Source of the DNA: Hyphomicrobiales bacterium
GTDB taxonomy: Bacteria; Pseudomonadota; Alphaproteobacteria; Rhizobiales; Beijerinckiaceae
NCBI GenBank assembly: GCA_947455455.1
Contig: CANGOE010000003.1
Span: 29,520-93,519 of the forward strand
Direction of reading: 5' to 3'
DNA length: 64,000 nucleotides
In this document: piece by piece, positions 26,934-36,078 of the stretch
How positions within the stretch are numbered: position 1 is the first letter of the stretch
Layout of the letters: each line of letters starts with the position of its first letter
The notes under the pieces: model-generated
What the model saw: only the letters and a program-made list of their open reading frames with translations
Databases searched by the model: none
Told to the model about the DNA's origin: nothing
Position numbers and translations under genes: made by a program

Positions 26934-29021
26934 TCAGCTTTTACGCAACCTCAGCCAGTTTGAAATGGTCAGCAAGGCGGCAATGATCAGACCGATGGAA
27001 TCGCTGTAATCGAAATTGCCGATCAGGAAACCCGCTGATACCCCCGCCATGACCCGCTCGAACAGGCTGATCTTTGTCAGGTAATAGCCGATAGCCGCCA
27101 CACCCGACATGCCGATCACCACAAAGGCTTTGAACACCACCACGGCCACTTCCACCCAATAGCCGTATTGTTCGGCAATCGCGCCGCCCGCTTGCAACAT
27201 CAAGGACGGCTCGTAAACCGACATGAAGGGGATCAGAAAGCCCGCCAGTGCCACCCTCGTGGCCTGCCAGCCGATCTCGTCGGGCGAGGCTTTGGCAATG
27301 GGCGCGGCCGCCAGTGCCGCCAGCGCGACAGGCGGGGTCAGATCGGCAATAATACCGTAATAGAACACGAACATATGGCTGACGATCAGCGGCACGCCGA
27401 GTTTGAGCAAAGCGGGCGCGGCCAGCGAAGCGGTGATGATATAGGTCGGAATGGTCGGCAAACCCGTGCCCAGAATGATCGAGGTGATCATCACCAGCAG
27501 CAGACACAGGAAAATCGAGTCCCGGCCGAAGGAAACAATGTAATTGCCCAGCGTGGTGGCCGCCCCTGTCAGGGTCATCGTGCCGATGACTGTGCCGACA
27601 ATGGCGCAAGCCAAGCCCACGGGCAGGGCCTGTCTGGCCCCGTCGGCCAGACCGTCGCGGCATAGGATCAGGGTTTCTCGTCCGCCCTTGGAAAACAGGT
27701 TGACGATGATCAGAATGGCGACCAGCGCGATGATGATCCCGATGCCGTAATAGAAAAACGAGGCCGAAAGCAATCCCAGCCCGACCCAGAATACTACACG
27801 GGCGGCCTGCGAGCCAAAGCCCATCGCAAACGCCCCGCCGAGGATCATGATCACAGTCAGGGCCAAGCCGACTGAACCGGCAAACAGCGGCGTGAAACCA
27901 TCCATCAACAGATAGACCAGCACCGCCAGCGGCAAGGCCAGATGCCATTGCCGCTTGATGGCGGCAATCGGGCTAGGCAATTCCGAACGCGCCATGCCCA
28001 TCAGATGATGTTTGCCCGCTTCCAGATGCACCATCCAGAAGGCTGAGGCGAAATAGAGAATGGCCGGAATGATCGCGGCTTTGACAATTTCGGAATAGGG
28101 CACGCCGATATTTTCGGCCATGATAAAGGCCACAGCCCCCATCACCGGCGGCATGATTTGCCCGCCCATCGAGGCGGTGGCTTCCACCCCTCCCGCAAAG
28201 GAGGAGGAGTAGCCGAACCGTTTCATCAGCGGAATGGTGAATTGCCCGGTGGTCACCACATTGGCAACACCGGAACCGGAAATGGTCCCCATCAAGGCCG
28301 AAGAAATCACCGCCACTTTGGCCGCTCCCCCGCGTGCCGCACCGACCAGCCCCAAAGCCACATCGTTAAAGAGCTGGATCATCCCCGCTCGCTCCAGAAA
28401 GGCACCGAACAGGATGAACAGGAAGATATAGGTCGCTGAAACGCCGGTCGGGGTCGCGTAAATGCCCTCGGTGCCGAAGCCCATATGCTCGATCACCTGC
28501 TCGAAGCTGAAGCCGCGATGGTCGAGCGGACGCGGCAAATAACGGCCAAACAGCGCATAGGCAATGAAAACCAGACAGATGATCGGCAAGGCCGGCCCCA
28601 TCAGCCGCCAGGCCACGATGAACAGAACCACCAGATTGATCAAACCGACAGCCAGATCGACATGGCTCAAATCGCCCGAATTATTGACCAGATCGAGATA
28701 GAATACCCATTGATAGAGACCAGCCGCAAAGCCCAGCAATCCAAGCGTCCATCCGATCACACGGCTCATCGGATGGGTCGACCGGTGATTGCCGATCAGC
28801 ACCGAGGCGACAAGAACCAGAAAACCCACATGCATGGCCCGCAACACTTGCGTCGGTAAAATGGCATAGACCGAGGTGGCAATCTGGAAGGTCGAAAAGG
28901 CCAAGGCTATCCAGAACAGCAAAGCGCCCGAACGGCCAAGTCCCCAGCCAGCCGGCAGGTTATGTTCGATATCCAACTCGGTCACTGTTGTTGTCGGCAC
29001 ATGCGGGCTTGGTGTGGTCAT
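26934..29021 (-). CDS. TRAP transporter, fused 4TM/12TM permease
   Basis: LGTGLPTIPTYIITASLAAPALLKLGV; TGQFTIPLMKRFGYSSSFAGGVEATASMGGQIMPPVMGAVAFIMAE. Confidence 0.94.
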   Translation of the reverse strand: MTTPSPHVPTTTVTELDIEHNLPAGWGLGRSGALLFWIALAFSTFQIATSVYAILPTQVLRAMHVGFLVLVASVLIGNHRSTHPMSRVIGWTLGLLGFAAGLYQWVFYLDLVNNSGDLSHVDLAVGLINLVVLFIVAWRLMGPALPIICLVFIAYALFGRYLPRPLDHRGFSFEQVIEHMGFGTEGIYATPTGVSATYIFLFILFGAFLERAGMIQLFNDVALGLVGAARGGAAKVAVISSALMGTISGSGVANVVTTGQFTIPLMKRFGYSSSFAGGVEATASMGGQIMPPVMGAVAFIMAENIGVPYSEIVKAAIIPAILYFASAFWMVHLEAGKHHLMGMARSELPSPIAAIKRQWHLALPLAVLVYLLMDGFTPLFAGSVGLALTVIMILGGAFAMGFGSQAARVVFWVGLGLLSASFFYYGIGIIIALVAILIIVNLFSKGGRETLILCRDGLADGARQALPVGLACAIVGTVIGTMTLTGAATTLGNYIVSFGRDSIFLCLLLVMITSIILGTGLPTIPTYIITASLAAPALLKLGVPLIVSHMFVFYYGIIADLTPPVALAALAAAPIAKASPDEIGWQATRVALAGFLIPFMSVYEPSLMLQAGGAIAEQYGYWVEVAVVVFKAFVVIGMSGVAAIGYYLTKISLFERVMAGVSAGFLIGNFDYSDSIGLIIAALLTISNWLRLRKS

Positions 29022-29087
29022 TGCGGGTCGTCCTGAGTGGCTGAAATGGTGCCGCAGGACCCGTGTCCTGCGGCGATAGGAAAGGGC

Positions 29088-30041
29088 TTAGCGGACCATT
29101 CCTTTTTCCCTGAAGTATTTTTCTGCGCCCGGATGCAAGGGCACAGGCATGCCTTCAAGGGCTTTGTCGAGCCGGATATCCTTGCCGGCGCTGTGGGATG
29201 CGGCCAGATCGGGCAGGCTGTCGAAAATCGATTTGGTCATGCCATAGACCAGATCATTGGGCAGATCCGAACGGGTCACCAGATAGTTGACCACGGCCGC
29301 ACCGGCGACATCGGTGGTTTGGCCGGTATAGGTATTGGCCGGCACAGTTGCCTTGACATAGGGCGCGCCGATTTTATCGACGACACTGGCAGGAATTTCC
29401 ACCACGACGATTTCGACAGAGGACGCCAGATCGCGGATGGCCGCCACGCCCAATCCGGCTGATTGCAGGGTGGCATCCAGCTGGCGGTTCTTCATCAATT
29501 CAACCGATTCACCGAAGGGCAGATATTCGACCTTGCCGAGATCCTTGTAGCTCAAACCCGCCGCCGTCAAAATCGCGCGGGTGTTAAGTTCGGTCCCCGA
29601 TTTGGGAGCGCCGACCGACAGGCGCTTGCCTTTCAGATCGGCGAGGGTTTTGATGCCGGATTCTTTGGTGGCCACAACCTGGATATAATTGGGATAGATG
29701 GCGGCAATACCGCGCAGTTTTTCAAGTTTGGTTTTGAAACCGGCTTCTTCATTGCCGTCACGTGCAAAGGCCAGACTGTCACCCAGCGTGAAGGCGATTT
29801 CGCCTTTGCCTGCATTCAGCAGGACCAGATTTTCAACCGATCCTTTGGTGGCCTGCACCGAGGGGCGGGTGCCGGGGATTTTGTCCGAAAAGACTTTGGC
29901 AAGCGCAACGCCCATCGGATAATAGACCCCCGATGTCCCTCCCGTCAGGACGTTCAGAAACTCATCGGCCTTTGCGGCTTGTGGTTGGGTGAGTGTCAGC
30001 GTCAAAGCCACGGCCAAACCGGCGCGCACGATCGAGAACAT
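29088..30041 (-). CDS. TAXI-family TRAP transporter solute-binding protein
   Basis: LNVLTGGTSGVYYPMGVALAKVFSDKIPGTRPSVQATKGSVENL. Confidence 0.94.
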   Translation of the reverse strand: MFSIVRAGLAVALTLTLTQPQAAKADEFLNVLTGGTSGVYYPMGVALAKVFSDKIPGTRPSVQATKGSVENLVLLNAGKGEIAFTLGDSLAFARDGNEEAGFKTKLEKLRGIAAIYPNYIQVVATKESGIKTLADLKGKRLSVGAPKSGTELNTRAILTAAGLSYKDLGKVEYLPFGESVELMKNRQLDATLQSAGLGVAAIRDLASSVEIVVVEIPASVVDKIGAPYVKATVPANTYTGQTTDVAGAAVVNYLVTRSDLPNDLVYGMTKSIFDSLPDLAASHSAGKDIRLDKALEGMPVPLHPGAEKYFREKGMVR

Positions 30042-30189
30042 AGCAGAATCCCCCTTATATTTATTGATGTCCCATCATTGATGATGACAGCCCAAAAGGG
30101 AAGAGGGCAACGGTGTTTTCGCTCTTGTTTCGCACGCTTTGTCTTGTCACACTGCGGCTTTGTGACACCTCAGGATCGGGCCAGCCACC

Positions 30190-31938
30190 ATGAAACCATT
30201 TGATGCCAAACGGGTCTGTCTGGCTTTGTCCCTCAGCCTTTATTGTTTCTCTCTCCCGCTGGCCGCACAGGCCCAGACTGTCGCACCAATCATTGCCGAT
30301 CAATATCGCCAGCAACCTTTTATTGCCGCGCATGGCATGGTGGTCAGCCAAGAGGCGCAAGCCAGCCGGATCGGTGTTGATATCCTCAAAAAGGGCGGCA
30401 ATGCCGTGGATGCCGCCGTTGCTGTGGGCTTTGCATTGGCGGTGACCCTGCCACGGGCCGGCAATATCGGCGGTGGCGGTTTCATGCTGGTGCATCTGGC
30501 CAAGGACAAGCAAACCCATGCCGTCGATTACCGCGAAACCGCACCAGCCAGTGCCAGCCGCGATATGTTTCTGGATGCGCAGGGCAATGCCGACACCAAA
30601 AAGTCACGTGACAGCGGATTGGCCGTTGGTGTCCCCGGCACGGTGGCGGGATTGGAACTGGCCTTCAAGACCTATGGCTCGGGCAAAGTATCCTGGCAGG
30701 ATGTGCTGGCACCCGCCATTGCATTGGCCAGGCAGGGCATAATGGTCGAGGAAGATCTGGCTGACAGCCTGCCGCAGGCCCAAAAACGGCTGGCACAATA
30801 TCCTTCCACGGCCAAAATCTTCCTCAAACCCGATCTGGCACCGCTTTCACAAGGCGACAGACTGGTGCAATCCGATCTGGCACGGACATTGGAACTGATT
30901 GCCACCCAAGGCGCGGATGGTTTTTACCGTGGCGAGGTGGCCCGTATGATTGCGGCGGCAGTGACCTCTGCCGGTGGCGGCATGACGGTGGCCGATCTGG
31001 CCACCTATCAACCCATCATCCGCAAGCCCGTGACCGGGACCTATCAGGGTCTTCAGATTGCTTCGATGCCGCCGCCCTCGTCGGGCGGGGTGCATGTCAT
31101 CGAAATTCTCAACATGCTGGAAGCCCTGCCGCGGCCGCAATCAGCGGTGCCGGATGCCGACCGGCTCCATCTGTTCGCCGAAGCCATGAAAATCGCCTAT
31201 GCCGACCGCTCGGAATATCTCGGTGATCCCGATTTTGTCAGTGTTCCGGTGGCGGCGTTGACCTCGAAACGCTATGCGCAAGCGCGGATCAAGGAGATTG
31301 ATCCCGCCAAAGCCAGACCCGCCCGCGAGATCAAACCGGGGCAATTGGCTCCTTATGAGAGCGACCAGACCACCCATTATTCGATCATGGACTCCGAGGG
31401 CAATGCTGTCGCCAATACCTATACGCTCAACTTCTCCTATGGGCTGGGCATGGTGGCCGAAGGCACCGGCGTGATGCTCAATAACGAGTTGGATGATTTT
31501 GCCGCCAAAGCCGGCGTGCCCAATGCGTTCGGGCTTGTGGGCGGGGATGCCAATGCTCCGGCCCCGCGCAAACGCCCTTTATCGTCGATGAGCCCGACCA
31601 TTGTGATGGATCAGGGCAGGGTGGTGATGGTGACCGGCAGTCCGGGCGGTTCGCGCATCATTTCGACGGTGCTGAATGTCGTCACCAATATTGTCGATCA
31701 TAAAATGGGTGTGATGGAAGCCGTTAGCGCTCCGCGGCTTCATCACCAATGGTTGCCGGATGAACTCCGCGTCGAACGCGGTCTGTCTCCCGACACAATC
31801 AAACTGCTGGAGGCCAGAGGCCACAAACTCGTCGTCGGTGCGGCATCCGGCTCGGCCCATACCATCCTCGTCACCTCGCGGGGATTGGAAGGCGCCGCCG
31901 ATCAACGCCAGCGCGGAACTTTGGCGAGCGGATATTAA
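30190..31938 (+). CDS. ggt: gamma-glutamyltransferase
   Basis: GMVVSQEAQASRIGVDILKKGGNAVDAAVAVGFALAVTLPRAGNIGGGGFMLVH; TTHYSIMDSEGNAVANTYTLN. Confidence 0.95.
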   Translation: MKPFDAKRVCLALSLSLYCFSLPLAAQAQTVAPIIADQYRQQPFIAAHGMVVSQEAQASRIGVDILKKGGNAVDAAVAVGFALAVTLPRAGNIGGGGFMLVHLAKDKQTHAVDYRETAPASASRDMFLDAQGNADTKKSRDSGLAVGVPGTVAGLELAFKTYGSGKVSWQDVLAPAIALARQGIMVEEDLADSLPQAQKRLAQYPSTAKIFLKPDLAPLSQGDRLVQSDLARTLELIATQGADGFYRGEVARMIAAAVTSAGGGMTVADLATYQPIIRKPVTGTYQGLQIASMPPPSSGGVHVIEILNMLEALPRPQSAVPDADRLHLFAEAMKIAYADRSEYLGDPDFVSVPVAALTSKRYAQARIKEIDPAKARPAREIKPGQLAPYESDQTTHYSIMDSEGNAVANTYTLNFSYGLGMVAEGTGVMLNNELDDFAAKAGVPNAFGLVGGDANAPAPRKRPLSSMSPTIVMDQGRVVMVTGSPGGSRIISTVLNVVTNIVDHKMGVMEAVSAPRLHHQWLPDELRVERGLSPDTIKLLEARGHKLVVGAASGSAHTILVTSRGLEGAADQRQRGTLASGY

Positions 31939-32006
31939 GGGGATGGTATGATTGTGCAGATGTGTATTGCCTAGCGGTAATCGAACAGGTTCAGGGCATC
32001 GTTCAA

Positions 32007-32192
32007 TCAGGAAATTCTGTTGATGCCCGATTCAATTTTGGGGCCTATCGCGGTGGCAAAATCAACAATTTGTGTCTTCAAAATGCTGACGATGGTAATC
32101 GTGCATGAAAGGCCAAATAAAATCATAAATGCGTTTTCAACGTAAGTCGCTCCGGCTTCATCAGAGCAGAAATCGGCCAAAACCTTATTCAT
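32007..32192 (-). CDS. Flp-family type IVb pilin-like small protein
   Basis: FCSDEAGATYVENAFMILFGLSCTITIVSILKTQIVDFATAIG: Flp-like G/A-T-x-x-E motif followed by hydrophobic helix. Confidence 0.72.
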   Translation of the reverse strand: MNKVLADFCSDEAGATYVENAFMILFGLSCTITIVSILKTQIVDFATAIGPKIESGINRIS

Positions 32193-32506
32193 CAACGCCT
32201 CCACAATGTTATTGATTGCTGATACGCAAGACAGAACAAAGGTGTAAATTTCAGGTTGCTTGCTCCGGAACCACCGTCAAACATTCAAAACGAGCCTGAT
32301 GAATGATTTGCAACTCATCACATTCCAAGGTTCTTTTTTGTTGCACATATGATCGCAAAAATCAAGATGATTTATAAATTGTTAAAATCAGTTGAATTAT
32401 TTTAAAAGATGACAATATTAGTGTAAATAATAATATAAATAAAAAAATCAATAGAAATTATTGAAAAGCGTTCAAAATATATGAAAATATAAATCTATAT
32501 CATCTT

Positions 32507-34144
32507 TCAAGTCTGTTTGCTCTGCTGGGATGAAAAATCATGTCCCGGAGCGGCGTCAAACAGGGCTTTGGTATAGGCATGTTGCGGATTGGCGAACAGG
32601 GTGCGGGTCGGGCCTTCCTCCACCACCTTGCCTTTCTGCATCACCATAATGCGGTCGCAAATCTGGGCGGCCACGCGCAGATCATGGGTGATGAACAGCA
32701 ATGCCAGATCGAAGCGTTTGCGCACATCGTCCAGCAAAGCCAGCACCTGTGCCTGCACCGATACGTCCAAGGCAGAGACAGCCTCATCGGCAATCAGCAC
32801 ATGCGGTTGCATGGCGAGGGCGCGGGCGATGGAGATGCGCTGGCGTTGTCCGCCGGAAAACTGGTGGGGAAAGCGTGACAATGCGTCGGGCGACAGACCG
32901 ACCAGCCCCATCAGATCGCGGGCCCGCAAAATGGCCTCGTGTTCGGAAAGGCCGAAATTCATCGGGCCTTCGATGATCGATTGCCCAACGGTGCGGCGGG
33001 GATTGAGCGAGCGGAACGGGTCCTGGAAAATCACCTGCACATGGCGGCGATGGGGCCGGAGCATCTTTTCCGGCAGATGGGCAATATCCAGACCGTCGAG
33101 CAGAATTTGCCCTTCGCTCGGATCGATCAGCCGAGCAATGCACCGCGCAACGGTGGATTTGCCCGATCCCGATTCACCCACAACCCCGAGGGTTTCACCG
33201 CGCCGGAGAGAAAAATTGACCGCATCGGCCGCTTTGACGATGCGTTGCTTGTCCAGAAAACCGCCGGTTCCCTGATAGGTTTTGCCCAGATTGACGGTTT
33301 GCAATGCGACAGGACCACTGACCGGTTCGCGGTGCGGAGGCACCAGACTGGGGACCGAGGCAATCAGCATTTGCGTGTAGGGCATTTTGGGTGCGAGCAG
33401 AACCTCGTCGCGGGTGCCGCTTTCCACCAGATTGCCGTGTTGCATCACCACGACGCGGTCGGCAATATCGGCGACCACGCCGAAATCATGGGTGATAAAC
33501 AACACACCGGTGCCCCGCCGTTCCTGCATCTCTTTGATCAGTTTCAGGATTTGCGCCTGGGTTGTCACATCCAGTGCGGTGGTCGGCTCGTCGGCAATCA
33601 GCAATGCGGGATCAAGGATCAGGGCTTGCGCGATCATGATGCGCTGGCGTTGTCCGCCAGAGAGTTGATGCGGATAGCAATCGATCATCCGCTCGACATC
33701 GGGCAGATGCACCGCCCGCATCATCTCCAAGACCCGTTCGCGTTGCTCTGACGACGAGAGATCGGTGTGGATGGCCAGCATTTCGGCGATCTGGTCTCCG
33801 ACCGTCAGCACCGGATTGAGTGCGGTCATCGGCTCCTGAAAAATCATCGCCATGCGGGTGCCGCGCAGTTCGCGCAAGCGATCGGGGCTGGCCTGCAACA
33901 CATCCTCGCCTTGCAAGGCGATGGTGCCGCGTTCGGCGACAAGCTGTCCCTTGGGTAACAGGCCCATAATGGCCTGCGCGGTCACGGATTTGCCCGAACC
34001 CGATTCACCGACCACACAGACAATTTCGCCGGGCTGGATGGTCAAGGACAGGTCGATCACCGCATGGGTGCGGTCTCCGGTGCCGGGCAGGGCCACCGAC
34101 AGATGGCGAATATCGAGGACAGGATGCGTGCTTGCTTCGGTCAT
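32507..34144 (-). CDS. peptide ABC transporter, fused double ATP-binding protein (DppDF/GsiA-like)
   Basis: Two Walker A motifs GESGSGKSVTAQ and GESGSGKSTVARC, two LSGGQRQR/FSGGQRQR signatures. Confidence 0.95.
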   Translation of the reverse strand: MTEASTHPVLDIRHLSVALPGTGDRTHAVIDLSLTIQPGEIVCVVGESGSGKSVTAQAIMGLLPKGQLVAERGTIALQGEDVLQASPDRLRELRGTRMAMIFQEPMTALNPVLTVGDQIAEMLAIHTDLSSSEQRERVLEMMRAVHLPDVERMIDCYPHQLSGGQRQRIMIAQALILDPALLIADEPTTALDVTTQAQILKLIKEMQERRGTGVLFITHDFGVVADIADRVVVMQHGNLVESGTRDEVLLAPKMPYTQMLIASVPSLVPPHREPVSGPVALQTVNLGKTYQGTGGFLDKQRIVKAADAVNFSLRRGETLGVVGESGSGKSTVARCIARLIDPSEGQILLDGLDIAHLPEKMLRPHRRHVQVIFQDPFRSLNPRRTVGQSIIEGPMNFGLSEHEAILRARDLMGLVGLSPDALSRFPHQFSGGQRQRISIARALAMQPHVLIADEAVSALDVSVQAQVLALLDDVRKRFDLALLFITHDLRVAAQICDRIMVMQKGKVVEEGPTRTLFANPQHAYTKALFDAAPGHDFSSQQSKQT

Positions 34145-34148
34145 GACA

Positions 34149-35030
34149 TCACATCCGTTTGGCGATTTTGGGGTCGAGCCGGTCACGCAGGCCGTCTCCC
34201 AGAACATTGACGGCCAGAATGGCCACCGCCAGAATGCAACCGGGGATCAGCACGATCCATGGGGCAATCGGAAACACAATGCGCCCTTCCGCCATCATAT
34301 TGCCCCAAGAGGGGATTTCAGGCGGGGTCCCCGCACCCAGAAACGACAGCAGGGCTTCGGTCAGCATGGCGGAAGCGGCCACATAGGTGGCCTGCACAAT
34401 CAGTGGCGGCACACAATTGGGCAGAATATGCCGCCATAAGATCAGCGGCACGGGTGTTCCCACCGCAATGGCGGCTTCCACATAGGGCTCTTCCCGCACG
34501 GTCAGCACGATCGAGCGCACCAGACGGACAACGCGGGGGATTTCCGGGATCATGATCGCAACGGTCACCGTGATAAAGCTGGCTCCCGAGACCGAGACCA
34601 GCCCGATGGCCAGCAAAATGCCGGGGATCGACATCAAGCCGTCCATGATCCGCATGATGACGGCATCCAGTGCCCGCAGATAGCCGGAGATCATGCCGAT
34701 CAGCAGGCCGATGGAAATGCTCATCACCGCCACCACACAGCCGACCATCAGCGATACCCGCGCGCCGTAGACGGCCCGTGTCCAGAGATCGCGGCCCAAC
34801 TGGTCGCCGCCGAACCACGCTTGGGCCGAAGGCGGTGCCATGCGCCGCAACACCCCGATCTTGCGCGGATCAACCGTGCCGAGATAGGGCGCAAACACGG
34901 CCGCCAGGACCAGCACCAGCAGGATCACCGCAGACAGCATCATCAACGGGTTGTGGCGGAACAGGTCCAGCACAGCCCGCAACCGCGAGGGCCGGTCCGC
35001 AACGGGAGAGGGGGAAGCCGTCATGCTCAA
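34149..35030 (-). CDS. peptide ABC transporter permease (DppC/GsiD-like)
   Basis: HPLGRD-like FGGDQLGRDLWTRAVYGARVSLMVG; VAIMIPEIPRVVRLVR. Confidence 0.94.
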   Translation of the reverse strand: MSMTASPSPVADRPSRLRAVLDLFRHNPLMMLSAVILLVLVLAAVFAPYLGTVDPRKIGVLRRMAPPSAQAWFGGDQLGRDLWTRAVYGARVSLMVGCVVAVMSISIGLLIGMISGYLRALDAVIMRIMDGLMSIPGILLAIGLVSVSGASFITVTVAIMIPEIPRVVRLVRSIVLTVREEPYVEAAIAVGTPVPLILWRHILPNCVPPLIVQATYVAASAMLTEALLSFLGAGTPPEIPSWGNMMAEGRIVFPIAPWIVLIPGCILAVAILAVNVLGDGLRDRLDPKIAKRM

Positions 35031-35968
35031 TAGCGTATCCTCGGATCAAGCATTGTATAGGCAATATCGATCAGCATGTTGATGATGATATAGGTGAAGG
35101 AGAAGACAAGGATAAGTCCTTGAATAATCGGATAATCCCGCCGCAGAATTGCATCGACCACCAGCCGGCCCAAACCCGGAATGTTGAACACGGTTTCGGT
35201 CACAACCGCCCCGCCGATCAGCAATGCGATGCCGATGCCGATGATGGTGGCAATCGGCACGGCGGCATTTTTGAGAGCGTGACGAAACAGCACCTTGCGC
35301 TCGATCTGGCCTTTGGCGCGGGCGGTGCGGATATAATCCTCACCCAGCACTTCCAGCACGCTGGCGCGGGTGATGCGGGTGACCAGCGCAATATAGATCA
35401 TCCCCAAAGTGATGGTGGGCATGACAATGGTACTGGCAAAACCCAGCGGATCGGTAAACGGGCTCTTGTAGCCCTGTGTGGGCAACCATTTCAGGGTCAG
35501 GCCGAATTGATAGATCAGCAGATACCCCAGCACGAAGACGGGGAAGGAAAACCCCAGAACCGAAAACATCATGATCAGCCGGTCGGTCCATGAGCCGGCC
35601 CGCCATGCCGCCCAAACGCCGAGAGGAACGGCCACCGACACCGAAAAGATAACCGTGGTCAGGGTCAGCATCAAAGTGGGTTCCAGCCGCTGGCCGATCA
35701 GCGTGGACACAGGCATATTGGTAAAAATCGATGTTCCCAGATCCCCGTGCAGGATATGCACGATCCAGGTTATAAATTGCTCGTGAATGGGCAAATCCAG
35801 TCCCAGACTGGCGCGGATGCGCGTAATCTGTTCGGCCGTCGCCTGATCTCCGGCAATCACGACCGCCGGATCGCCGGGGGTAAGCCGCAACATCGCAAAA
35901 ATGACGACTGCGACAATCAGCATCACCGGAACGGTCGAGGCAACGCGCCGCAGTATAAACAACCACAT
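35027..35968 (-). CDS. peptide ABC transporter permease (DppB/GsiC-like)
   Basis: ILRRVASTVPVMLIVAVVIFAMLRLTPGDPA; TARAKGQIERKVLFRHALKNAAVPIATIIG. Confidence 0.95.
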   Translation of the reverse strand: MWLFILRRVASTVPVMLIVAVVIFAMLRLTPGDPAVVIAGDQATAEQITRIRASLGLDLPIHEQFITWIVHILHGDLGTSIFTNMPVSTLIGQRLEPTLMLTLTTVIFSVSVAVPLGVWAAWRAGSWTDRLIMMFSVLGFSFPVFVLGYLLIYQFGLTLKWLPTQGYKSPFTDPLGFASTIVMPTITLGMIYIALVTRITRASVLEVLGEDYIRTARAKGQIERKVLFRHALKNAAVPIATIIGIGIALLIGGAVVTETVFNIPGLGRLVVDAILRRDYPIIQGLILVFSFTYIIINMLIDIAYTMLDPRIRY

Positions 35969-36078
35969 AGCGTTTTTCCTTGCATTGGGGTCCGCTCACC
36001 CTGACGCAACAGCGGCCTGCGCAAGGCCGCTTTCGGGGTAGACCCCCGAAAGCATCAGGATGGGGCAGGAATGGGCAA

